64,000 bases of DNA, taken from positions 1 through 64,000 of the forward strand of contig JASGHF010000002.1 in assembly GCA_047602465.1 (NCBI GenBank), written 5' to 3'. Below, one piece after another: positions 16,535-24,926 of the stretch. The notes below the pieces were generated by a model. That model was not told the DNA's origin. It saw only the letters and a program-made list of their open reading frames with translations, and ran no database searches. A program made the position numbers and the translations under genes. Each line of letters opens with the position of its first letter. Position 1 is the stretch's first letter. The DNA comes from JADZAI01 sp047602465 (GTDB lineage Bacteria; Pseudomonadota; Alphaproteobacteria; Micropepsales; Micropepsaceae).

Positions 16535-16553
16535 TCCTAATGCCATTCCTAAT
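16535..16553. other. Candidate integrase arm sites, right end
   Basis: TCCTAATGCC (16535-16544) matches the left site at 7376-7385, and GCCATTCCTAAT (16542-16553) matches 7371-7382. On the minus strand this is a tandem ATTAGGA repeat overlapping the integrase ribosome-binding region, so binding here could also control int. Confidence 0.4.
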
Positions 16554-16657
16554 CCACGAGGCTGCCAGTAAAGACCGGAAGGGACAATATGGTCAACGCA
16601 CACGCCATAAATCAGCGGAAAACGGGTCATCAGTTGCCAACATGGTCACAATGGGTT

Positions 16658-16684
16658 TGGCGGAGCTTTCCTCCGGCTCCGCCA
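16658..16684. repeat. attR core within a 9-bp inverted repeat
   Basis: The 15-bp core CCTCCGGCTCCGCCA occupies 16670-16684. Together with TGGCGGAGC at 16658-16666 it forms a perfect inverted repeat (TGGCGGAGC/GCTCCGCCA, 9-base loop) that is absent from the tRNA side. Confidence 0.8.
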
Positions 16685-16733
16685 TTTCGTTCCACGACGC
16701 CTTTCCGGCGAACGAATTGCCGCCTGTTTCCTA

Positions 16734-17576
16734 GGGTCCGGACTCAATTGAGCCAATAGGCGCATATAGCGGCGATGAGAGCGCCAGAGAGGAAGTTTCT
16801 GGCGAGCTTGTCGTACCGGGTTGCGACCCGTCGAAAGTCCTTGAGACGACACCACATGCGTTCGACGCGGTTTCGGTCGCGATAGGCGATTTTGTCGTAG
16901 GGGATAGGCGCGCGGCGAGAAGTGGTTGAGGGAATGACGACCTCAGCCCCACGCCGGGCAAGCAACTGGCGCAGGTGGTTGGCGTCGTAGCCCTTGTCGG
17001 CGAGCAGCTTGGTGAATGGCCCGGCTGCTTCGATCAGGGCAGCCGCCATGGTGACATCGTTGGTGTTGCCAGGGCTGAGCAGCAGCACGCGCGGTTTGCC
17101 GTGATGATCGACCAGGCCGTGGAGCTTGGTGGTGCGGCCGCCCCGTGAGCGACCTATCGCTTGGTCGAAGTCCCCCCTTTTGCGCCCGAGGCTGAGCGGT
17201 GCGCCTTCACATGCGTCGCGTCGATCGAGGCCGAGGAGTAGATGCCGGTGTGGCCGGTCAGGGCATAGAAGATCTCATGCCACAAACCCTGCCGGCTCCA
17301 GCGGTTGAAGCGATTGTAGATCGTCGTGTACGGCCCGAACTCCGGCGGGCAATCGCGCCAGCGCGCCCCGCACTTCAGCATGTGCACGATGCCCGAAATC
17401 ACCCGCCGGTCATCGACCCGGTGCGCTCCCTTACGACCGCGCGGCAGCAAAGGCTCAATCCGTGCCCATTCGGCATCGCTCAGCCATTCAACCCGTCGTG
17501 CCATCCCAAGATCCCCCTTCAGGAACCTTGAATCAGCACTCCACCCAATCCGCTAGACCTTATTGGGTACAGACCC
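16734..17576 (-). mobile_element. Complete IS5-family (IS427-group-like) insertion sequence
   Basis: An 843-bp element with imperfect terminal inverted repeats that begin GGGTC(C/T)G(G/T)AC(T/C)CAAT and with TA (or CTAG) duplicated at 16732-16733 and 17577-17578. It contains one transposase read in two frames. It sits about 50 bases outside attR and exactly at the end of the MerR gene, supplying or abutting its stop codon. Confidence 0.9.
16744..17504 (-). CDS. IS5-family transposase, two frames joined by -1 frameshifting
   Basis: The first frame (17154-17504, MARRVEWLSDAEWARIEPLL...) holds the N-terminal helix-turn-helix and the first catalytic Asp (SIDATHVKAH). The second frame ends at 16744 and holds the second Asp (LLADKGYDANHL) and the Glu (RVERMWCRLKDF). 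The frames overlap at A-AAA-GGG (complement of 17175-17181), a canonical -1 slippery heptamer, so this is programmed frameshifting of the IS427 group, not decay. All three catalytic residues are present and the element looks active. Confidence 0.88.
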
Positions 17577-18025
17577 TAGGATGGCGGAAGCTTGCCTCTC
17601 GTCCGCGACCTGGCAGCGTTTCCACGCTTTTTCTCTTGCCTGCCCGCCGCCTCCAACAGCCGCCGGAATTTCGGGCACTCCATATGCGATGGGGCACGAC
17701 AGAAGGCCACGTGGTGGAGCGTGTCGCGCAATGCCGTCAACTCGCGGATTTGCCGGTCGATATCATCGGCTTTGTCGCGCAGAACATCGCGCGGCAGGTC
17801 TGGCATGCCGTTGCTGCCGAACATCCCGGCGATTTCCGCCAGCGAGAAGCCGGCCGCCTTGCCCATGGCGATCAGCTTGAGCTGCAACATCACCTCCGGC
17901 GGAAATTGCCTGCGCAAGCCATGCCTTGAGATCGAGGAAATCAGCCCGGCCTCCTCGTAATAGCGCAGCGCCGAAGGCTTGTTTCCGCTTCGCGCCGCGA
18001 CCTCTCCGATATCCAGAAACTTCAT
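17576..18025 (-). CDS. MerR-family transcriptional regulator
   Basis: A 149-residue regulator. MKFLDIGEVAARSGNKPSAL is the start of the winged HTH, LRYYEEAGLISS the MerR signature, followed by the dimerisation helix and a C-terminal effector region CRAPSHMECPKF with two cysteines and a histidine. The four-Cys cluster of SoxR is absent. The last codon and stop coincide with the insertion-sequence junction, so the original C-terminus may have been a few residues different. It is divergent from the MFS exporter and probably controls it from the operator at 18034-18047. Confidence 0.88.
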   Translation of the reverse strand: MKFLDIGEVAARSGNKPSALRYYEEAGLISSISRHGLRRQFPPEVMLQLKLIAMGKAAGFSLAEIAGMFGSNGMPDLPRDVLRDKADDIDRQIRELTALRDTLHHVAFCRAPSHMECPKFRRLLEAAGRQEKKRGNAARSRTRGKLPPS

Positions 18026-18033
18026 GCTTGAAC

Positions 18034-18047
18034 TCAAGTCAACTTGA
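18034..18047. promoter_or_regulatory. MerR-type operator between the regulator and the MFS gene
   Basis: TCAAGT-CA-ACTTGA is a perfect 6-bp dyad in the divergent intergenic gap, nearly the same as the core of a SoxR box (TCAAGTTAACTTGA). MerR-family proteins bind such dyads inside long promoter spacers. The adjacent regulator is the natural partner. Confidence 0.6.
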
Positions 18048-18094
18048 AGTGGCAACCTGATCCGGAACTGCCATTCAGGCAAGAGGACATGATG

Positions 18095-19333
18095 ATGGAA
18101 CAGGCTGGGCAGCCCGTATCGGCGAACGCGAAAACAGGGGTCACGGCAGCGTTGGCCTTGGCGACTCTCCTGGCCTCGCTCGGCACCAGCATCGCCAACA
18201 TCGCGCTGCCGACGCTGGTCGAGGCATTCTCGGCGCCTTTCGCACAAGTGCAGGCGGTGGTCGTCGCCTATCTCGCGGCTTTGACGATCTCTGTCGTCAT
18301 CGCAGGCCGGCTTGGTGACAGGTATGGGCTGAAGCCCGCGCTCGTCGGCGGCCTGATCACCTTCGCCGCGGCGTCTGTGCTTTGCGCGCTCGCGTCCAAT
18401 CTATGGCTGCTGATCGGCGCCAGGGCACTGCAGGGTATCGGCGCGGCTTTTCTCATGACGCTCGCCATGGCGCTGATGCGCCAGACCGCCGGCGAAGCAC
18501 GCGTCGGGCGGGCCATGGGTCTGCTCGGCACGGTATCGGCTTTGGGAACGGCGCTCGGTCCCTCGCTCGGTGGCGTGCTGATCCCCGTCACGGGATGGAC
18601 CGGCATTTTCTGGGTGCAAGTGCCGCTGGCCTTACTTGCCCTCGTCCTGACCGTCACGCTGCTGCCGGATGAGCCGTCAAGAAGAGCGCCGCGATCCGCC
18701 AGCCAATCGGCAGTGGTGGATCGTGGCCTCGTGCCCAGCCTTGCCATCAACGTGCTGGTAGCGGCCGTTATGATGACGACGCTCGTGGCGGGGCCTTTCT
18801 ATCTCAGCCTTGGTCTTGGACTTGAACCAGGACAGGTCGGCTTCGTCATGGCGGTCGGCCCCGCCATTGCCATCTTCAGCGGCGTTCCGGCCGGCCGGCT
18901 CGTCGATGCATGGGGAAGCGATCGCGTACTCGCCGCCGGATTGATCCTGCTGACGACCGGCGCGCTTCTTCTGGCATTCGCGCCGAACATGATGGGCGTC
19001 ATCGGCTATCTGCTGTCCGTCATCGTGCTGACGCCGGGATATCAGTTGTTTCAGGCCGCCAATAATACAGCCGCCCTGGCCAATGTACCCGCAGCCCGGC
19101 GCGGCACGGTTTCCGGCGCACTGAATCTGTCGCGCAATATCGGGTTGATCGCCGGAGCATCGCTCATGGGCGCAGTCTTCGCCTTTGGCGTCGGAACCGG
19201 CGAGTTCGCCAACGCCCCCTCGTCAGGCATCGCAGATGGAATGCGTCTGACCTTCCTTCTGGCCAGCGCCATGATTCTTGTCGCAATCGGCATTGCGTTT
19301 GGCCGCTTCGGGTCGACAAAACGTCCGCGATGA
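18095..19333 (+). CDS. MFS multidrug exporter (EmrB/QacA-related)
   Basis: A 412-residue drug:H+ antiporter-type protein with about 12 transmembrane segments. Motif A is present as GRLGDRYGLKPAL (about residue 70), and the DHA motif C-like stretch ALGTALGPSLGGVLIP follows in helix 5. A long charged linker near residue 190 separates two halves. Three ATGs are in tandem at 18089-18097; the third is the best placed behind AAGAGGA. It is divergent from the MerR gene, the common layout of a ligand-induced efflux pump. Confidence 0.9.
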   Translation: MEQAGQPVSANAKTGVTAALALATLLASLGTSIANIALPTLVEAFSAPFAQVQAVVVAYLAALTISVVIAGRLGDRYGLKPALVGGLITFAAASVLCALASNLWLLIGARALQGIGAAFLMTLAMALMRQTAGEARVGRAMGLLGTVSALGTALGPSLGGVLIPVTGWTGIFWVQVPLALLALVLTVTLLPDEPSRRAPRSASQSAVVDRGLVPSLAINVLVAAVMMTTLVAGPFYLSLGLGLEPGQVGFVMAVGPAIAIFSGVPAGRLVDAWGSDRVLAAGLILLTTGALLLAFAPNMMGVIGYLLSVIVLTPGYQLFQAANNTAALANVPAARRGTVSGALNLSRNIGLIAGASLMGAVFAFGVGTGEFANAPSSGIADGMRLTFLLASAMILVAIGIAFGRFGSTKRPR

Positions 19334-19454
19334 CCGCGCGCCCTTGCCTGCGTAAGGCTTCGCCCACTGGAGTTGACCCGTTCCAGTCCGCCGCCCTGAA
19401 AAGCCACTCTCCGAAGGCAAGAGCCGGCCAGGCGCCAGGGCGCCCGTATAACCG

Positions 19455-20480
19455 TCAGGCCGGGAAAACGCGCGCCGCCGTCGCCTCCAGCCGCAAGGTT
19501 TGCCCGCGCGAAATCTCCGCAGCGCCATGCGGCAGCACGACCTCCAGCAACAGGCCCTCCGGCGTCCGGCAATCCAGCCGCACCAGCGGACCTGCATCCA
19601 GCACGTTGATCACCTGCACGCTGAGTCCGCGGTCCTCTGTCAGTGTCCAGTCATGCGGGCGCACGAATGCCGCCGCCGGTCCATAAACCTGCGAGGCCGC
19701 CCGCACCGCAAGGCCGCCGCCCCGGAATTCACCCGCCTGCACGGCGCCTTCGAACCGGGCCGCGCCGCCGATGAACTCGGCCACGAACGCCGTCGCCGGC
19801 CGGTCGAACAGTTCGCGGGGGCTGGCCGCCTGCTCGATCCGCCCCTTGTTCATCACCGCCACGATATCGGCGAGGTCCAGCGCCTCTTCCTGGTCGTGCG
19901 TCACGAAGATCGTGGTCACGCCCGTCCGGCTATGCAGATCGCGCAGCCAGCGGCGCAGATCCTTGCGCACCTTGGCGTCCAGCGCCCCGAAAGGCTCGTC
20001 CAGCAGCAGCAGGCGCGGCTCGATGGCCAGCGCCCGCGCCAGCGCCACGCGCTGACGCTGGCCGCCCGACAACTGGCTCGGATACCGCCCGCCCAGCCCT
20101 TCAAGCTGGACGAGCGAGAGCAGTTCCTCCACCCGGCGCGCGATCTCGGCCCGGCCCGGCCGCGTCCGCCATGGACGCACGGTCAGGCCGAACGCCACGT
20201 TCTTCGCCACCGTCATGTGGCGGAACAGCGCATAGTTCTGGAACACGAAGCCGGCGCGCCGCTGCTGCGGCGTCAGGTTCAGCCAGTTCTCGCCCGCGAA
20301 GGTCACGCCGCCTTCGTCCGCCGCGTCCAGCCCGCCCAGAATGCGCAGCAGAGTCGTCTTGCCCGAGCCGGAGGGGCCGAGCAGCGCCAGAAACGCCCCT
20401 TCCGGCGCCGTCAGACTGGCGCCGTTCAGAGCTGCCGTGGCGCCGAAGCGCCGCGTAATGCCGTCGATCGTCAGTGTCAT
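19455..20480 (-). CDS. cysA: Sulfate/thiosulfate ABC transporter ATP-binding protein
   Basis: A 341-residue ABC ATPase for sulfate/thiosulfate uptake. Walker A is LGPSGSGKTTLLR (about residue 36), the signature is QLSGGQRQRVALARAL, Walker B is RLLLLDEPFGALD, and the switch His lies in IFVTHDQEEALD. A TOBE-like C-terminal region follows from about residue 230. It is the last gene of the leftward cys operon, 13 bases after cysW. Confidence 0.95.
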   Translation of the reverse strand: MTLTIDGITRRFGATAALNGASLTAPEGAFLALLGPSGSGKTTLLRILGGLDAADEGGVTFAGENWLNLTPQQRRAGFVFQNYALFRHMTVAKNVAFGLTVRPWRTRPGRAEIARRVEELLSLVQLEGLGGRYPSQLSGGQRQRVALARALAIEPRLLLLDEPFGALDAKVRKDLRRWLRDLHSRTGVTTIFVTHDQEEALDLADIVAVMNKGRIEQAASPRELFDRPATAFVAEFIGGAARFEGAVQAGEFRGGGLAVRAASQVYGPAAAFVRPHDWTLTEDRGLSVQVINVLDAGPLVRLDCRTPEGLLLEVVLPHGAAEISRGQTLRLEATAARVFPA

Positions 20481-20493
20481 GCGCTGGCGTGCG

Positions 20494-21336
20494 TCAGTGC
20501 CTTCGGGCGGCGGCGAGTTCTTCGCCATATCGCCATTCCAGCGCGAGTTTCGCAATGAGCGTGATGAGGGCCAGTCCCGCGAGGAGCGAGGCGACGGCGA
20601 AAGCGCCGGCGATGTCGTAGTCATTGTAGAGGATCTCCACATGCAATGGCATCGTGTTGGTCAAACCGCGTATGTGGCCCGAGACGACGCTGACCGCCCC
20701 GAATTCGCCCATCGCGCGCGCATTGCATAGCAGCACGCCATAGAGCAGGCCCCATTTTATGTTGGGCAGCGTCACGCTGAAGAAGGTGCGCCAGCCCGAA
20801 GCGCCCAGCGTGATCGCCGCCTCTTCTTCCTGCGACCCCTGCTCCTGCATCAGCGGGATGAGTTCGCGCGCGACGAACGGAAACGTGACGAAGATCGTCG
20901 CCAGGACGATGCCGGTGACGGTGAAGATCACCTTGATCCCCATCTCCTGCAGCTCCGGCCCGAACCATCCATGCGCGCCGTACAGCAGCACATAGATCAG
21001 GCCGGACACGACAGGCGAGACGGAGAACGGCAGATCGATCAGCGCGATCAGCAGGCCCTTGCCGCGGAATTCGAACTTGGCGATCGCCCAAGCCGCCGCC
21101 ACGCCGAAAATGACGTTCAGCGGCACGGCGATCGCGGCGACGATCAGTGTCAGGCGGATCGACGCCACCGCATCCGGCTCTGCAATGGCCTTCAGGAAAT
21201 AGTCCGTTCCCTTGCGGAACGCCTCGTCGAACACTGTCGCCAGCGGCAGCAGGATCACCAGCGTCACGAACGCGACACCGGTCAGCACCAGCGTCGAACG
21301 GAACAGCGCGCGGCCTATGCTTGATGCGATGCTCAT
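20494..21336 (-). CDS. cysW: Sulfate ABC transporter permease CysW
   Basis: A 280-residue inner-membrane permease with about six helices. The ABC-coupling EAA motif reads EEEAAITLGASGWRTFFSVT, followed by GEFGAVSVVSGHIRG, which is characteristic of CysW (CysT has a different loop). It overlaps the cysT stop by ATGA, so both permeases are made together. It pairs with CysT to form the channel driven by CysA. Confidence 0.94.
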   Translation of the reverse strand: MSIASSIGRALFRSTLVLTGVAFVTLVILLPLATVFDEAFRKGTDYFLKAIAEPDAVASIRLTLIVAAIAVPLNVIFGVAAAWAIAKFEFRGKGLLIALIDLPFSVSPVVSGLIYVLLYGAHGWFGPELQEMGIKVIFTVTGIVLATIFVTFPFVARELIPLMQEQGSQEEEAAITLGASGWRTFFSVTLPNIKWGLLYGVLLCNARAMGEFGAVSVVSGHIRGLTNTMPLHVEILYNDYDIAGAFAVASLLAGLALITLIAKLALEWRYGEELAAARRH

Positions 21337-22181
21337 CGGCGGGCCACCCACCGCTGCGCCAGATTGATCGACAGCAGGATCACGAACGACGCCGCCAGCA
21401 TCGTCACGCCGATAGCCGAAGCCCCGGCATAGTCATAGGATTCCAGCTTCTGGATGATCTTCAGCGGCGCAATTTCCGAAACCATCGGCTTGTTGCCCGC
21501 GATGAATATGACCGAGCCGTACTCTCCGACCGCGCGCGCAAAGGCGAGCGCGAATCCGGTGAACCATGCGGGCAGCAGCGCCGGCATGATCACGCGGAAG
21601 AACGTCTGGTGCGACTTCGCGCCCAGCGTCGCCGCTGCTTCTTCCTGGTCGCGCTCCAGATCCTCCAGCACCGGCTGCACCGACCGCACCACGAAGGGCA
21701 GCCCGATAAAGATCAACGCAATCACGATGCCCGCCGGCGTGAACGCCACCGTCACGCCGAACCACTCTTTCAACGGCTCGCCCAGCCACCCCATGCGCGG
21801 CGAATAGAGCGTGGCGAACGCGATCCCCGCCACCGCCGTCGGCAATGCGAACGGCAGATCGATCGCCGCATCCAGCAATCGCCGTCCCGGAAAGCGATAG
21901 CGCACCAGCACCCAGGCGAGCAGCAGTCCGAATACGGCATTGATCGCCGCCGCGATCAATGCCGCCGCGAACGAGAGTTTCAGCGATGCCCAGACCTGCG
22001 GCTCGCTGATCGCCTTCCAGAACCCGTCCCAGCCCAGCTCCCAGGGCCGCACGATCAGCGCGATCAGCGGCACCAGAACGACGAGCGAGAGATAGAACAG
22101 CGTGAAGCCCATGGTGAGGCCGAAGCCGGGCAGCACGGTATGGCGTCGGGGCCGCGCACGGCCGAGCGTCAGGGCTGTCAT
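21333..22181 (-). CDS. cysT: Sulfate ABC transporter permease CysT
   Basis: A 282-residue permease that partners CysW. The N-terminal FGLTMGFTLFYLSLVVLVPL and the coupling region DQEEAAATLGAKSHQTFFRV, followed by GEYGSVIFIAGNKP, match CysT/CysU. It lies 97 bases after the binding-protein gene; that gap contains a strong hairpin (22221-22247) that probably sets the ratio of binding protein to permease mRNA. Confidence 0.94.
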   Translation of the reverse strand: MTALTLGRARPRRHTVLPGFGLTMGFTLFYLSLVVLVPLIALIVRPWELGWDGFWKAISEPQVWASLKLSFAAALIAAAINAVFGLLLAWVLVRYRFPGRRLLDAAIDLPFALPTAVAGIAFATLYSPRMGWLGEPLKEWFGVTVAFTPAGIVIALIFIGLPFVVRSVQPVLEDLERDQEEAAATLGAKSHQTFFRVIMPALLPAWFTGFALAFARAVGEYGSVIFIAGNKPMVSEIAPLKIIQKLESYDYAGASAIGVTMLAASFVILLSINLAQRWVARR

Positions 22182-22220
22182 GGGTTCAGCGTCACAGAAT
22201 AAGCCTCAGCGAACAAGGAC

Positions 22221-22247
22221 GCGGGCCTCCGGACACCGGAGGCCCGC
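22221..22247 (-). promoter_or_regulatory. Strong intercistronic hairpin between sbp and cysT
   Basis: GCGGGCCTCCGG-ACA-CCGGAGGCCCGC is a perfect 12-bp stem with a 3-base loop. No T-tract follows on the minus strand, so it is unlikely to be a full terminator. Hairpins like this behind binding-protein genes commonly protect the upstream mRNA or attenuate readthrough into the permease genes. Confidence 0.7.
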
Positions 22248-22278
22248 AGTTTGGGGCCAAACGAGGGAGGAGAGACGA

Positions 22279-23275
22279 TTATTGCTGGCCCGGTTGGTAG
22301 ATCTGGTCGAACACGCCGCCATCGGCGAAGTAGGTCTGCTGCGCCGCCGCCCAGCCGCCGAAATCGGCGATGGTCACCAGCGGCACCTGCGGGAAGGTCG
22401 CTGCGTGGCGGGCCAGAACCTCGGCGTCACGCGGACGGTAGAAGTTCTTTGCGATCAGCTCCTGCGCTTCCGGCGTATAGAGAAACTTGAGATAGGCCTC
22501 CGCCACCGCGCGCGTTCCGTGACGGTCCGCGATCTGGTCCACCACCGTCACCGGCGGCTCGGCCAGGATCGACAGCGACGGCACGACGATCTCGAACTCA
22601 TCCGGGCCAAGCTCCTCCAGCGCGAGATGCGCCTCGTTTTCCCAGGCCAGCAGGACGTCGCCGATCCCGCGCTGGGCGAAAGTCGTGGTCGATCCGCGCG
22701 CGCCGGTATCCAGCACCGGCACATGCTTGAAGAGTTCGGTCACGAACGCCTTGGCTGTTTCATCGCTGCCGCCGGGCTGCGCCTTCGCCCAGGCCCACGC
22801 CGCGAGAAAATTCCACCGCGCGCCGCCGGAGGTTTTGGGGTTCGGCGTAATCACCTGCACGCCGTCCTTGATGAGATCGCCCCAGTCCCTGATCTCCCAA
22901 GGATTACCCTTTCGCACCAGAAACACGATGGTCGAGGTATAGGGCGCCGAGTTTTCCGGCAGGCGCGTCTGCCAGTCCGCCGGGAAATATCCCGTGCGCT
23001 GCTGCACCTCGTCGATGTCATAGGCCAGCGCCAGCGTCAGCACATCGGCCTCAAGCCCGTCGATCACCGACCGCGCCTGCTTGCCCGAACCGCCGTGGCT
23101 CTGGTTGATCTTCAGAATCCTCGCCCGTCTCCGCCTTCCACTTGGCCGCGAAGACTTCGTTGACCTGCTTGTACAGCTCGCGTGTCGGGTCATAGCTGAC
23201 ATTGAGAAGCTCGGCGGCGAAGCTGGCGCCGGCCAATGCGGTCGCAGCGGCGAGGCTGATCCAGAACTTTTTCAT
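22279..23275 (-). pseudogene. sbp: Sulfate-binding protein, frameshifted
   Basis: The periplasmic sulfate-binding protein of the operon, split into two frames. The first (start at 23275, MKKFWISLAAATALAGASFA signal peptide, then LLNVSYDPTRELYKQVNEVF) runs out of frame after KWKAETGE. The second resumes at ILKINQSHGGSGKQARSVID and continues to the end, including GGARWNFLAAWAWA and the C-terminal lobe. Deleting one base near 23119-23121 restores a single protein of about 331 residues. All other Sbp landmarks are intact, so either the mutation is very recent or it is a sequencing error. Confidence 0.88.
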
Positions 23276-23295
23276 GGGTCTCTCCTGTATTGCCG

Positions 23296-24841
23296 TCAGA
23301 ACGAGAACTGCGCGCGCAGGGCGTAGATGCTGAACGCCTGCCCGATCTGAGCGCCTGCAGGCGGGGTCGCCGCGCCGGCGCCGAAGGCCGTACCACCGGG
23401 GCTGAGGCGATCGACGTCGATATACTGATAGTCAGCCGACAGACGGGTCGCCTGGTTGAGGTACCAGTTCAGGCCCAGCGTCCAGGTCTCCTGCCGCCCG
23501 CCGCGAACGCCGCCCGTGGGCAATGCGCCGCCCGCGACGCCTTCATTGTAGTCGAGGTCCACCACCGAGTAACGCGCGGCGACCTCCCAGGCTCCCAGCC
23601 CGGCGGCATCGTCCTTGCCGCCAACGAATTTCGCCGGACGCGGCCCCGTAAAGGCGCCGTTCTGCGTGTTATAGCGCCGCGGCTCGCCGCTCAGCGTATA
23701 GCTCGCCTGGATGTAGTAGCCCGAGAAATCCGGGTCAGGCAGAACAGGCCCCACCGTCGGGCGGCGGCGGTCGATCAGGTACCAGAAATACTCGCCCTGC
23801 AGCGTCAGCGCCTTGTAGCGCAGCGCGACCTCAACGCCCGGCGCGAGCACCGATGTCGCATCGATATTGCCGGTGTCGATCAGGCGCGTCCCGTCGACCC
23901 GGATTTCGGGCCGGTCACGCAGCCGCACCGGCGAGCGCGGCGTGTTGTCAAACCCGGCATCCGCCGTCTGGAAAACCCAGCTCGCATTCGCGCCGACATG
24001 AAGCTGCAGCTGCGGCTCGTTGATCGCGAGATAGGTGGTCCGCCCGACCAGCGCCAGCTGCTCGTCGAACGCCGTGGTGCCGATCGTGCCGCCGGTCAGG
24101 ACCAGCGATGCGGTCCAGCGCTCGCCGCTGCCCAGAACGCCGAGACCGGCCCGACCTTCGGAGCCGGCCAGGGCGCGTGAGATTTCAGAAGACGACGCAC
24201 GCTCCAGGAACAACGTGTCCGCCGATCCCGCCGCGTCATCCAGATTGGCCGGCGGCGAGAACGCACCGACGCGGAAGCGCCAGTTCTTCACGCCTTTGTA
24301 CTCGACATAGACGTCCTGGACGCGTCCGCCCTCTTCCGTGCCAGAGCCGCCGAACTGGAAGCCGAGGCTGTAGCCGAAATCCTTGAAGAACGTGCCTTCG
24401 ACACCGATCTGCGCGCGGCGGAAATTGGCGCCGCTGGAAAGATCGCGCGCCCGCTGGTTCTCCGCCGCATCGCCGACCGACCCGCGCCGGTAGTCGGTGC
24501 CCAGCGGCCCTTCCGCGTCCTGGTCGTAGGCCGCGAGATCGAACTGCACGCGGCCGCGGATCTGCGCGGTGAAATTGCCGTCGGCGCTTTCAAAGGTCGG
24601 GCGGCCGTTATCCAGCTTCACCTTCACCTGCTCGTCCTGGCGGCGCAGCGTTTCAGTGAACTGCGCGCCGCTCTGCTGCTTCAGCGATTTCAGCTGCTCG
24701 CGCATCTGCGCCAGTTCCTCGCGCAGCTGCCGCACCTCTTCGCGCAGCGCAGCGTCGCTCGCCGCAAGCGCCGGACCTGTCAACGCCGCAACAGCAGCTG
24801 TCGCCGCCAGCCATCGCCCAAATCGTCCTCGACGAGTTCAT
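23296..24841 (-). pseudogene. OprP/OprO-like porin, frameshifted within the signal peptide
   Basis: An outer-membrane porin of the phosphate-selective porin family. After the signal there is a coiled coil (REEVRQLREELAQMREQLKS, about 30-60), then a 16-strand-type barrel with FRRAQIGVEGTFFKDFGYSL and a terminal Phe. The open frame alone begins without a start codon other than an internal TTG at 24783. The ATG at 24841 begins MNSSR, and removing one base near 24825 joins it to FGRWLAATAAVAALTGPALA, a perfect signal peptide. It lies 20 bases before sbp and probably admits sulfate or related oxyanions. Confidence 0.82.
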
Positions 24842-24926
24842 GCCACGCTCCCCAGCCAATGCTGATGAGAGTGGCGGAATACCAAAGTCGATCAATTCAG
24901 TCGGAATTAAGCGACCCTTAAGGCGG

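Larger units (their letters stand above)
7292..16684. mobile_element. tRNA-Ser-integrated island: putative minimal capsid-encoding phage satellite
   Basis: The element is bounded by direct repeats of CCTCCGGCTCCGCCA (7292-7306, tRNA 3' end; 16670-16684). A P4-type integrase sits just inside the right end. Inside are an AlpA-like regulator, a RepA-like ATPase next to repeated 9-mers, an HK97-type capsid protein and a prohead protease, plus cargo (DUF3800, an RHH-like protein, two unknown coupled genes) at the left. No portal, terminase, tail or lysis gene is seen. Phage satellites such as P4-like elements and PICIs share the int-alpA-rep arrangement, and capsid-forming PICIs also encode head proteins. 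The satellite reading is inference; a decayed prophage is the alternative. Confidence 0.85.

Noticed and set aside
7292..16684. Calling the island a complete prophage
   Set aside because: No portal, terminase, tail, lysis or repressor-operator region can be found in 9.4 kb; only capsid and protease are present.
16744..17504. Split transposase as a pseudogene
   Set aside because: The two frames meet at a canonical A-AAA-GGG slippery site and all catalytic residues are intact, so programmed frameshifting explains the split.
17576..18025. The MerR gene at 17.6 kb as a second SoxR
   Set aside because: It has a SoxR-like operator but only two cysteines in the effector region, not the C-x2-C-x-C-x5-C cluster.
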